Assembly: GCA_016193115.1 (NCBI GenBank)
Contig: JACPSV010000177.1
Span: forward strand, 1 to 18,788
Direction: 5' to 3'
DNA from: Elusimicrobiota bacterium
GTDB lineage: Bacteria > Elusimicrobiota > Elusimicrobia > 2-02-FULL-39-32
DNA: 18,788 nucleotides
Below, piece by piece: positions 9,278 to 16,500 of this stretch; the first letter of the stretch is position 1, and every line of letters begins with the position of its first letter. The translations under genes were made by a program, and so were the position numbers. The notes under the pieces were generated by a model. That model was given only the letters and a program-made list of their open reading frames with translations, had not been told where the DNA came from and ran no database searches.

Positions 9278-10923
9278 AGACCATTAAAATTGTTCTCTGC
9301 CAGATCAATCCAACCGTTGGTGATCTGCGGGGGAATTCCCGAAAAATTTTAGATTTTTATCGCCGTGCCGTCTCGCGTCATGATCCGGATTTGGTTGTTT
9401 TTCCGGAATGCGCTTTGGCTGGTTATCCCGCGGAGGATCTTCTCTTGAAACCCATTTTTCTCAAAGAGAACGCGTCTTCAATCCAAAAAATTGCCCGGAC
9501 GATTCAGTCGCCTCCGGCCATAGTGGGATTTGTCCATACTCAAGGCAAGAACGTTTATAATTCTGCGGCCGTGCTGGGCCGCTCCCGAATTCAAATGATT
9601 TATTCCAAACAATCGCTTCCCAACTACGGGGTGTTTGACGAGAAAAGGTATTTCACACCGGGAACCCGCGACGGCATTTTCTATATAAAAGGAATACCGG
9701 TGGGTTTGAGCATTTGTGAAGATATCTGGCAGGAGGGCGCAAACAATCCCTGCCTTCGACAATCAAAGATGGGAGCCAGGATTCTGATCAACGTATCCGC
9801 CTCGCCTTACCACGCGGGAAAATTAAAAGACAGACTGTCCCTTTTTAGAAAGCGGATCCGCCAAACCAAGACGCCTCTGGTCTATGTCAATCTCGTGGGG
9901 GGTCAAGATGAACTCCTATTCGACGGCAGAAGTCTTGTTCTGGGCGCGGACGGAAACCTAAAACTTTTGGCCCAATCGTTTGCCGAGGACACTCAATGCT
10001 CTGTGTTTGAGTGTTCGGAATCGGGTCGGTTGGAACCCGTTTCCGGTCCGGACAACCGCAACAAAACGATGGGAAAGATCGAAGAAATCTATGAAGCTTT
10101 GGTTCTGGGCACACGGGACTACATGGAAAAAAACGGATTTCAGACCGCAATCGTCGGACTTTCCGGAGGGATTGATTCGGCTCTGACCGCCTGCATCGCG
10201 CAGGACGCCCTAGGAAAGGAAAGAGTCTGGGGAGTCACAATGCCTACCCGATACACATCCAAGGGAACGTACCGGGACGCGGTTCGGTTATCTCAAAACT
10301 GCGGGATCCGAATTCTAAAAATCCCGATCGAAAAAATATTTAAATCCTACTTGGAATCGCTCTCCCCTGTTTTTCGAGGCGCTCGACCGGACGTCACGGA
10401 AGAGAATCTTCAACCCAGAATTCGCGGAAACATTTTGATGGCCCTTTCCAACAAGTTCCATGGACTGGTGCTGACCACGGGGAACAAGTCGGAAATCTCT
10501 GTGGGATACTGCACACTTTATGGAGACACGGCGGGAGGATTCGCCGTCCTTAAAGACGTGCCTAAAACTTTAGTTTACCAACTCGCCCGTTACGCGAACT
10601 CCAAAGACGGCAAAAACAGAATCCCGGAATCCACGATCCGGCGCGCTCCCACGGCGGAGCTAAAGAAGAACCAAAAAGATCAGGACACTCTCCCGCCCTA
10701 CGATTTACTGGACACAATCATCCAACGCTATATCGAAGAGGACAAGAGCGTACCGGATTTGATTCGGTATGGATTTGACAAACCGACACTCACCCGCGTC
10801 CTCCGCATGATTGACAGAAACGAATACAAGCGCAGGCAATCCCCGCCCGGCATCAAAATCACTCCCAAATCCTTTGGCAAAGACCGCCGCATGCCCCTCA
10901 CCAACCGTTTCCACGAGTTTTAA
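9274..10923 (+). CDS. nadE: Glutamine-dependent NAD+ synthetase
   Basis: It makes NAD+ from nicotinic acid adenine dinucleotide, ATP and glutamine-derived ammonia. I chose the ATG at 9274, inside the murG stop, giving 549 residues (MKTIKIVLCQINPTVGD), which matches the family start; the extension to 9217 lies in murG. The N-terminal nitrilase-type glutaminase domain shows the E-K-C triad: E45 (VVFPECALAGYP), K112 (YSKQSLPNYGVFDE) and C148 (SICEDIW). The synthetase domain has the PP-loop SGGIDS (about 297-302) and TTGNKSEISVGYCTLYGD. The C-terminus GKDRRMPLTNRFHEF is the family's conserved tail, and the same tail recurs at 12545-12606. The overlap implies co-expression with the dcw operon. Confidence 0.97.
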   Translation: MKTIKIVLCQINPTVGDLRGNSRKILDFYRRAVSRHDPDLVVFPECALAGYPAEDLLLKPIFLKENASSIQKIARTIQSPPAIVGFVHTQGKNVYNSAAVLGRSRIQMIYSKQSLPNYGVFDEKRYFTPGTRDGIFYIKGIPVGLSICEDIWQEGANNPCLRQSKMGARILINVSASPYHAGKLKDRLSLFRKRIRQTKTPLVYVNLVGGQDELLFDGRSLVLGADGNLKLLAQSFAEDTQCSVFECSESGRLEPVSGPDNRNKTMGKIEEIYEALVLGTRDYMEKNGFQTAIVGLSGGIDSALTACIAQDALGKERVWGVTMPTRYTSKGTYRDAVRLSQNCGIRILKIPIEKIFKSYLESLSPVFRGARPDVTEENLQPRIRGNILMALSNKFHGLVLTTGNKSEISVGYCTLYGDTAGGFAVLKDVPKTLVYQLARYANSKDGKNRIPESTIRRAPTAELKKNQKDQDTLPPYDLLDTIIQRYIEEDKSVPDLIRYGFDKPTLTRVLRMIDRNEYKRRQSPPGIKITPKSFGKDRRMPLTNRFHEF

Positions 10924-10932
10924 GAATAAGAA
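10871..10932 (+). repeat. Direct repeat copy A (nadE 3' end), att-like
   Basis: This 62-bp stretch covers the last 17 codons of nadE plus 9 nt beyond the stop (ending TAAGAATAAGAA). It is repeated at 12545-12606 with three mismatches by my alignment (near the start, at 10913 and at 10920). A duplicated gene 3' end flanking accessory genes is the usual footprint of site-specific integration into a gene's 3' end. Confidence 0.9.
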
Positions 10933-11003
10933 TTAACAATTAAGCCTGGATCAGTTGGATGAGCGCTTCTCGGGCTCCATCCGTGATTGCTTTTAGGTAG
11001 TCC
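10924..11003. other. Short intergenic spacer with a minus-strand coding remnant
   Basis: No complete gene lies here. On the minus strand the frame from 11014 to 10940 reads IFVKDYLKAITDGAREAL and ends in IQLIQA then TAA. It looks like a coherent helical protein tail without any start, so it may be the remnant of a deleted gene. It overlaps the 3' end of the XRE regulator in another frame. I see no convincing intrinsic terminator for nadE. Confidence 0.3.
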
Positions 11004-11291
11004 TTAACGAAAATCTATAACCAACTGACTATTTAAAGCTTGGGCAATTTTTTGTAATGTGCTAATTGTTAGATTTGAGTGTTTAAATGTTTCTATATCA
11101 GAAATTGCTTGTTGGGTCGTATGTAATTTTCTTGCAAGGTTCCCTTGAGAAAGCCCCTTTTTTTGTCTCGTTTCCGCGATTTTAACAGCTAATCTCGCGC
11201 GAATATCTTCCTCTTTATAAGCTTTTGAAAATTCAGCGCTTTTCATTTGCTCTTTTAGCCAATCATCAAAATAGAGCTTTTTTGTTTTCAT
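11004..11291 (-). CDS. XRE-family transcriptional regulator, HigA-type orphan antitoxin
   Basis: A 95-residue protein (MKTKKLYFDDWLKEQ...). The C-terminal half is a lambda-Cro/XRE helix-turn-helix: RQKKGLSQGNLARKLHTTQQ, then AISDIETFKHSNLTISTLQKIAQAL, a textbook HTH_3. The N-terminal segment with WLKEQMKSAEFSKAYKEEDI is typical of HigA antitoxins encoded beside RelE/HigB toxins. A strong Shine-Dalgarno GGAGGT (11301-11306) lies 9 nt before the ATG. It has its own promoter with an embedded palindrome, suggesting autoregulation. No toxin gene is intact on either side, so it is called an orphan, though a possible remnant lies just upstream. Confidence 0.85.
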   Translation of the reverse strand: MKTKKLYFDDWLKEQMKSAEFSKAYKEEDIRARLAVKIAETRQKKGLSQGNLARKLHTTQQAISDIETFKHSNLTISTLQKIAQALNSQLVIDFR

Positions 11292-11294
11292 CGC

Positions 11295-11348
11295 TTAATT
11301 ACCTCCGCTATATTTTAACCATTCTTCTATCTAATCTGGAGTTACTAT
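11295..11348 (-). pseudogene. Possible 3' remnant of a toxin-like gene upstream of the XRE regulator
   Basis: The minus-strand frame reads CIVTPD, a TAG stop, then IEEWLKYSGGN and TAA, finishing 3 nt before the regulator's ATG. The segment is protein-like and sits where a HigB/RelE toxin gene would end, with one internal stop (11331-11333). It is too short to assign to a family and could be coincidence. Confidence 0.25.
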
Positions 11349-11372
11349 ACATGATATATTATGTATTGTCCA
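11344..11372 (-). promoter_or_regulatory. Sigma70-type promoter of the XRE regulator
   Basis: On the minus strand the -35 box is TGGACA (11367-11372), the spacer is 17 nt and the -10 box is TATAGT (11344-11349). The predicted leader is about 50 nt and contains the GGAGGT ribosome site. Confidence 0.7.
11347..11366. promoter_or_regulatory. Candidate autoregulatory operator palindrome
   Basis: ATACAT (11347-11352) and ATGTAT (11361-11366) are perfect inverted arms around an 8-bp AT-rich centre, lying between and touching the -35 and -10 boxes of the XRE promoter. HigA-type repressors bind such palindromes to repress their own operons, so self-repression is the natural inference. Confidence 0.55.
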
Positions 11373-11428
11373 GTATGCGTCTTGCTCCAGAGGGTCTGAA
11401 AAAATAGGTTTAAAAATATACCTTGTTG

Positions 11429-11437
11429 TGCTATAAT
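11429..11437 (+). promoter_or_regulatory. Extended -10 promoter of the TumE-like/HTH operon
   Basis: TGCTATAAT is a perfect extended -10 element. A weak -35 candidate (TTTAAA) lies 17 nt upstream at 11409-11414. Transcription would start near 11443 and give a leader of about 100 nt carrying repeat copies 1 and 2 before the ATG at 11540. Confidence 0.65.
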
Positions 11438-11446
11438 GGTACAGGA

Positions 11447-11513
11447 AAACCAATATGACCGAGCTTCAGCGACGAAATGGTTTTTCCTTGGATGTTATTG
11501 GAAAAAAACCATG
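11447..11513 (+). repeat. Dispersed leader repeat, copy 1 (short form, hairpin)
   Basis: The core ATGACCGAGCTTCAGCGACG starts at 11455 and is followed by AAATGGTTTTTCC, CTTGGATGTTATTGG and AAAAAAACCAT. The arms ATGGTTTTTCC (11477-11487) and GGAAAAAAACCAT (11500-11512) pair as a hairpin with a 2-nt bulge. The same unit recurs partly at 11511-11534 and in a longer form at 12237-12339. No T-tract follows, so it is not a classical terminator. Confidence 0.8.
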
Positions 11514-11534
11514 ACCGAGCTTCAGCGACGAAAT
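11511..11534 (+). repeat. Dispersed leader repeat, copy 2 (partial)
   Basis: ATGACCGAGCTTCAGCGACG followed by AAAT is identical to the start of copy 1. It begins where copy 1 ends and stops 5 nt before the ATG of the TumE-like gene. Spacing between copies 1 and 2 is 56 nt. Confidence 0.85.
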
Positions 11535-11539
11535 ATACC

Positions 11540-11830
11540 ATGAAAGCGCGCCTCATCTATTGGCATAAGGCACATCTTCAAAAACGGTATGTTTTGGAAA
11601 TGAAAATTCAAGAAGTTGAAAAATCGACGAAATATGAAGACGGCGCGCGTTATAGCATGATTCTGATAGATCTGGTTTCGAAACGCCGTGTACTGATGGA
11701 CAATCATCATCCCAAAGGCCCGCATATTCATTTGGATGAAAGGGAATTGCCCTATACATTCATTAACATAAATTGTTTAATTGAAGATTTTAAAAAGTTG
11801 GTATTTGAACATTTGGAGGTAAAAATATGA
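11540..11830 (+). CDS. TumE-like (DUF6516) toxin
   Basis: A 96-residue protein from the ATG at 11540. Upstream in-frame codons to 11477 come from the repeats and do not look like the family. The signature is a short beta-rich protein with VLEMKIQEVEKSTKYEDGARYSMILIDL, then DNHHPKGPHIH and an ending segment LPYTFININCLIEDF. The combination of GxxYSL/MxxxD, DNHHPKG.H.H and a C-terminal helix is what I recall for DUF6516/TumE toxins. The histidine-rich DNHHPKG..H.H is the likely active region. The following helix-turn-helix gene overlaps (ATGA at 11827-11830), the usual arrangement for this toxin and its antitoxin. No good Shine-Dalgarno is visible. The molecular target is not evident. Confidence 0.75.
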   Translation: MKARLIYWHKAHLQKRYVLEMKIQEVEKSTKYEDGARYSMILIDLVSKRRVLMDNHHPKGPHIHLDERELPYTFININCLIEDFKKLVFEHLEVKI

Positions 11831-12192
11831 AACGATTAGTGATTTCACTAAAAACAGCTGAAGATGCTCTACAAGACTTCAAGAGCGCCTACCATCGGGT
11901 AAAAATGCGTAAATCAGGAGAGCCCCATTTTGAGATTTCCTTTGATAACCGCAAGGACTTTGAACTATTCACAAGAAACATTAATATTCTTTCAAAAGTT
12001 CTAACATTCAAACCAAAATCTCTTTATGAGCTCGCAAAGATTTGCGGTTTAGATACTTCAAACCTAAACAAGATAATTCTTTTCTTTGAAAAGGTTGGCG
12101 CGCTGCGTGTAAAAGAACAAAAAATCGCGGGCAGATCCGTTAAAACGCCGATCGTGGACTATCAATGTATTGAGTTTGATTTGGCGGCATAA
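11827..12192 (+). CDS. Winged-helix (HVO_A0114-type) antitoxin partner of TumE-like toxin
   Basis: A 121-residue predicted DNA-binding protein. The segment PKSLYELAKICGLDTSNLNKIILFFEKVGALRVKEQ (split here for reading at about residues 64-100) is a MarR/ArsR-like helix-turn-helix plus wing, and the N-terminal ISFDNRKDFELFTRNINILSKVL is the usual leading part of this family. A strong GGAGGT (11815-11820) lies 6 nt before the ATG, inside the toxin gene, so the antitoxin should be translated better than the toxin. It probably neutralises the toxin and represses the operon. Confidence 0.78.
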   Translation: MKRLVISLKTAEDALQDFKSAYHRVKMRKSGEPHFEISFDNRKDFELFTRNINILSKVLTFKPKSLYELAKICGLDTSNLNKIILFFEKVGALRVKEQKIAGRSVKTPIVDYQCIEFDLAA

Positions 12193-12216
12193 GAAGCAAT
12201 CTCACAGGAGAAAATT

Positions 12217-12321
12217 ATGCGAGGCGATATGATGAGAAACCACTATGACCGAGCTTCAGCGACCAAATGGTTTTACCTTGGATGTTACTGGAGGAGACGA
12301 AGTCTCACTCTCGTCCTTTAG
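12217..12321 (+). CDS. Possible 34-residue ORF covering leader repeat copy 3
   Basis: The ATG at 12217 is preceded by AGGAG (12206-12210) at 6 nt. It encodes MRGDMMRNHYDRASATKWF followed by YLGCYWRR and a short tail to TAG. Most of it is the repeat sequence, which in copy 1 also stays open in this frame (YDRASATKWFFLGCYW). It may be a leader peptide, a gene remnant or chance. I cannot assign a function. Confidence 0.25.
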   Translation: MRGDMMRNHYDRASATKWFYLGCYWRRRSLTLVL

Positions 12322-12339
12322 GATAAGAAAAAAACCATG
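12237..12339 (+). repeat. Dispersed leader repeat, copy 3 (long form)
   Basis: It matches copy 1 from AAACCACTATGACCGAGCTT onwards (core 12245-12291, few mismatches) and ends with the same AAAAAAACCATGAC. Between them it has an extra segment absent from copy 1, containing the small hairpin GAGAC-GAA-GTCTC. It lies immediately before the CopG/BrnA-like antitoxin and appears to have replaced that gene's original 5' end. Confidence 0.75.
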
Positions 12340-12350
12340 ACTTTGAAAAT

Positions 12351-12539
12351 ATGAAAGGGCAGCGTAACCCTTATCTTAAGTCACTCAAACAGCCAATTAC
12401 CATGAGGGTAGACAGGGACACAATTTCGTATTTCAAGGCCAATGCCTCAAAAGTTGGAATGCCCTACCAAAATCTAATTAATCTCTACTTGCGGGATTGT
12501 GTTGTTCACAAAAAGATGGTTCAACTCAAATGGACGTAG
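12351..12539 (+). CDS. CopG/BrnA-like ribbon-helix-helix antitoxin, possibly 5'-trimmed
   Basis: A 62-residue protein, MKGQRNPYLKSLKQPITMRV..., typical of the CopG_antitoxin family: basic NPY.K.LK, the beta strand PITMRVDRDTISYFKANA, and the C-terminal YQNLINLYLRDCV helix. In-frame codons before the ATG (NHDFEN) also fit the usual family N-terminus (DFxxMKGxxNPY), implying the native start was further upstream and was lost when the leader repeat landed there. No Shine-Dalgarno precedes ATG 12351. No toxin is visible beside it. It may act as a DNA-binding antitoxin against a toxin elsewhere or be a relic. Confidence 0.7.
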   Translation: MKGQRNPYLKSLKQPITMRVDRDTISYFKANASKVGMPYQNLINLYLRDCVVHKKMVQLKWT

Positions 12540-12544
12540 AATGA

Positions 12545-12606
12545 CCTCTGGCAAAGACCGCCGCATGCCCCTCACCAACCGTTTCCGCGAGTTATAAGAA
12601 TAAGAA
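12545..12606 (+). repeat. Direct repeat copy B (nadE 3' tail fragment), att-like
   Basis: A detached copy of the nadE C-terminal codons (SGKDRRMPLTNRFREL then TAA) plus the following AGAATAAGAA. Its reading FRE is nearer to the common NadE ending RFRE than the HEF now on nadE, so this may be the original host end displaced by an insertion, with copy A brought in by the element. It has no role as a gene here. Confidence 0.88.
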
Positions 12607-12623
12607 ACCTTGTAACCGCACCC

Positions 12624-12652
12624 TTGAAGAAATGGGGTTTTTGTGGTATCTT
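12624..12652 (+). promoter_or_regulatory. Promoter of the PIN toxin-antitoxin pair
   Basis: The -35 box TTGAAG (12624-12629), a 17-nt spacer and the -10 box TATCTT (12647-12652) lie just before AGGAGG (12659-12664). Confidence 0.6.
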
Positions 12653-12672
12653 TTTAATAGGAGGAGATGAAT

Positions 12673-12876
12673 ATGAGTTCTACTCGACAATCAGCAAGCT
12701 TAAAAATTCAAACAAAGCCCGATGTAGAGAGAGCAACTCACTCTTTACGAAAGGCGAGAGAGAGGTTGAGCCGTCAACATTCACCTTTAGATTCGCTTTC
12801 GAAGGAAGAAATTATCCAAAAAGTAAGAAAAACAAGAGAGCATCTCTGGAAAAAAAGACTTGCAGCTCATTCTTGA
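12673..12876 (+). CDS. Antitoxin of PIN-domain toxin pair
   Basis: A small, highly charged helical protein of 67 residues (MSSTRQSASLKIQTKPDVER...). The ATG at 12673 is preferred over the ATG at 12667 because AGGAGG (12659-12664) is 8 nt from 12673 but only 2 nt from 12667. The C-terminal half (SLSKEEIIQKVRKTREHLWKKR) is a basic/acidic helix of the type that wraps around PIN toxins. Its stop overlaps the toxin start by 17 nt, so translation is probably coupled. No named family is recognised; the role is inferred from context and size. Confidence 0.65.
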   Translation: MSSTRQSASLKIQTKPDVERATHSLRKARERLSRQHSPLDSLSKEEIIQKVRKTREHLWKKRLAAHS

Positions 12877-13516
12877 TTCCAACGAGTATATTTTTGCCTT
12901 TGGTGTTTCTAAAGAAAATTCAAGCGTAGACCTTCTTTCTTGCCTCTTAAAACACCCTCAAGAACATAAGGTCTATATCTGCCGCACGATTATCGAAGAG
13001 GTCAGTCGAAATCTCCATAAGTTTGATGTTGATAATTTCTATGATTTTATTACTGCTCTAACCAATATTGATGAGGATTATCTTGTTCCATTTGAGTTTA
13101 TCTGTAAAGTTCTTAAGCGAACCGGCTCTGCGGGCTTTTATATTGGACTCCAGCCACTCAACTTCAATTTCCGCAGTGAAGCTATCTATGATGCGGTCAT
13201 TATCGTCAGTCAAGAGGAGACCTGCCGGCGACCAGCCCCAAACCGAGAGCCAGCTCCCGATATAGTCTTTACTGATCAGACCATTGTGGCTATCGTCCAC
13301 CAACCTACGAACTTTTTGATTCTGCATCGCTGTCTTGAACGCAGTCCAAGTTTCCTTATCGTTGCTCGCTTCCAGGACAGTTTCCCGTTTGGACAGCATG
13401 GCATCTATCGCTTGCTCATCGTTGGAAGTGAGCAGAACTCCCTGATTCTCCTCTCCCCAACCGCCTTGAGAGATGTGTCTTGCGGCGCGTACCAACCATG
13501 CCAGCACAACCGGTGA
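12860..13516 (+). pseudogene. PIN-domain toxin, truncated at about 13126 and read into antisense sequence
   Basis: TTG start at 12860 inside the antitoxin. The first 89 codons (to about 13126) are PIN-like: LILDSNEYIFAFG holds the first catalytic aspartate (D6), RTIIEEVSRNLHKF the conserved acidic residue of the middle helix, and DEDYLVPFEFICKVLKRTG the usual pre-C-terminal segment. The expected last third, with the final acidic residues (pattern DAxIxA...ADxLVTxN), is missing. From SAGFYIGLQ onwards the frame runs antisense to the giant gene and is not PIN-like. The protein is therefore probably inactive as a ribonuclease. Confidence 0.75.
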
Positions 13517-16500
13517 ATCAGCATTGCTAACATCTATGATCAGCGTATCTGTCTTAGTCAAGTCCAGTTCGTGAGATTCGCCCAGACGATCCGATTCGGG
13601 TTGAGTCGCGTACGCTACGACGCCCAGACCTTCGGCATATCCTGCCACAAACTCGCTGCGAAGCTCTTCTGCTCTTTTACGCATCCGTTCACTCAAGAGC
13701 GGAGAGACAAGATCTGCGGTTTTGGCGAACCTGCTCTCAGTCGGCAAGAGACGCCATTCGTCTTCAAACGCAGTGGTCAAGGGTTTGGTTTCTGGCAACA
13801 AATTTGCCGCAGAATCGGTCTTAAAGAAGTTGTTCAGGATTGAGTGGGCTTTTGCGGGATCCGATTCTTTAAGAGCCGCCTGAATGGCAAGAATCCGTCC
13901 TACCGCACGCCTGCTTTCTGGGACACTCTTAATAGAATCAACTTTCAGAGATTCAGAATTGACGGAAGTCCTGACCCTTTCAAGGCCGGCCGCGAGCGCT
14001 GCCCCTTTTTCTTTCCGCAAGTTCTGTAGATCAGTGACCAAACTCTCTGAAGACTGAACCATCTGTTGAACTTGGGCTTCCACATCCAGCTTGTTGATCT
14101 CAAAGTGAGCGATCACAACGCCTGCAAGCACAATCAGGGTTAACCATGAGGACGAAGAGCCGAGCCAAGCGAGCACGGAACCAGAGAGCAACGCCTGTAC
14201 AAGCCCGCTGGCGTCTACCTGCGCTCCTAAACTCACTGTGACCGCGGTTAGGACCCAGACTTGCCAGCTTCTCAACGCGGATGGGTTGCCTCCCAAACTT
14301 TCTGGGATAAACCTGTGCGGCGCAAGATAGACGGCGCCGGCAATGAGACCTGCGATCCATCCTGCTCCAAAGTAGTCTCCCACCAGAACAGCAATCGCAA
14401 TCTCCGCCCACGGCGCGACATGGAGTTTCCATCCCGCATACTTAAACCAGGAGCCGGCTCCTGAATCACCATCCTCTGTTCCACCCTCCCGATTTGCAGT
14501 GCCCTCCGCATCGCCTTCCGCACCTTCCTTGACTATTCGACGGGCGCGAATAGAGCGCCCTCTCCGTCCTTGCTTTTCCAATTGTTGACGATAGGACTGC
14601 AAATTCCCTCGCCGCGCCCAACTCACTTCGCGGACCGTCGCCAACATCTCGGCTTGGCCTTTCGCAAAGTTCTCGTCCTTGCCGCCCCACGCTCTCAGAG
14701 CGCGGGCTTGCAGACCGCGTCCAAAGGAGTAAGAGATTTGCCAAGGAGCGCGTTTGAGTTTTTTCACAACATCCGCGCGCTCCGTTTTCCCTTCCGCGCG
14801 CAGCTCTTTCACCGCCGCGTCACGCGCTTCCTCAAACCGCGTTTGGCTGGCTCGGATCACCGCGTCCATGTTTTCCGTGGCCTGGTTGTCCGCTTGTCCG
14901 CCGGAAAGAAATACGATTGTTGGAACTTCCGCCGGCACGGTTTTGAGCAATCCTATCAGAGTCACAAACCCAACTCTTTCAGAATCCGTCTGATGCGGAG
15001 ATTTCTTACCAGCCAGGATCATGCTTGTCTTAAGCACCATCCCGCCTAACAGGACTCCGGCTTTCCCTAATTCTTCAAACACAATCTCTAACATCCGAGT
15101 TGTGGAGACATAGCTGGCCTCTAAATCATGGTCCGCCGGCGTACCATCGCTGCCGTCAAATACCACTTCCGGCTCTACCATGGGCACCAACCCTGAATCT
15201 TGGGTATACTTGGCCTGCCACGCCTGCATTTTGGCGTTCCGGCGCATGATCGCCTCACTGGGATTCTGAGCGCGTGTGGTTGTACGCCACTTCGTAAATA
15301 CCGCTCCAGCCGACTGGGCTTTTGTGATAAGATCGGGCAAGTTCGTTAAACTGTTGGGGTTGGGAACCTTTTCTCCCGTCTCAGGATCATCCACTAACCC
15401 GGAATCTGTCTTAAGGCCGGGAAGTATCCCTTGATCAATCAAATGTTTCTGAACTAAATTATTTCCACCCGCATCGGTGTTGTCCAATGTCTCTTTATAG
15501 AGTATGACCCCGGTGACTCCGGCTGATTTAAGGCCGGGAGCGGTGAGCATCATCCGTCGCATATTTTGGCGATTTTCCGGCGTATTCTCTAACCCGACGC
15601 TCGTCAAACGTTTACCGGCTGTGCCTTCGCTCTCATCCGCCGCCAGAACTCCGCCTTCAAACGGAGCGATCGCCCGAGCAGTGAGACCGAGGTTGGCGAG
15701 ACGGGTGGAGCGCTCGTTAAAAACATGGACTACCATGGCGACAAAAGGAGGAGAGTCAAATTTTGTGTCGGCGAATCGTCGGAGAAGGGAATGAGATACC
15801 AAACCAAATTTCGGATTTTTGAGGGACGCCGCCAGGATTTTCTGGATAATGGCGCCCGCTTCCGCGTCGGAGAGAACTTCGTCCGGCAGACCGGCCAAAC
15901 GAATGAGGAGAACTCTCAGATCGTCCCAGTCCGTTTCGCTGGCTGCGCCGTTGGCGATCCAGATGAGAAGGCGGTTCACGTGGTTCTGCCTTTCCTCGCC
16001 TTGTGATTTGAGGACTTTTCCTAACAACTTGGACAATGTCACATAGGACTCTGCGGTCTCGACGGGTTGACCTATTTTAGGATCTAATACCTCGAGCATC
16101 ATGAGACCTTTTGAATAGCCATTCTCGGCGGCTCTTTGGAACGATTTTTGGGCGGTATCAAGATTCGGTTCCTGCGAATCTAAAACTTCTTTCATTCCCT
16201 TGTAATATAAGGCAAGTCCACTCGCCAATTTGTGGCTCGCGCTGGCTTCCGTTCCCAACATATACGCTTTTTCCGCAGCCCACTTAAAATGTCTATCTGC
16301 TTCTTCATACATCTTAAGGTCTCCATAGAGCCGTCCAGCCTTGAGATGTAGAGACACGGATTCATGTTGATCTTTTGTTTGACTCAATCCATCGAGGTAC
16401 TCGCCTAAACGAGTTTTGAAAGTGATTGTCACGACATAGGTTTTGCCGGAAGGTTCCACTACCATGAGAGAGATATGAACCCGCCTGCCTTGATCCAAGA

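Noticed and set aside
11447..12339. CRISPR array
   Set aside because: Three irregular copies with unequal spacing (56 and about 730 nt) and genes between them; no uniform spacers and no cas genes.
12624..12929. 101-codon plus-strand ORF overlapping the PIN antitoxin
   Set aside because: It begins inside the predicted promoter (-35 box), has no ribosome site, and the antitoxin frame with AGGAGG is far more plausible.
14570..15049. 159-codon plus-strand ORF inside the giant gene
   Set aside because: It is antisense to the aldolase domain, whose conserved residues fix the coding strand.
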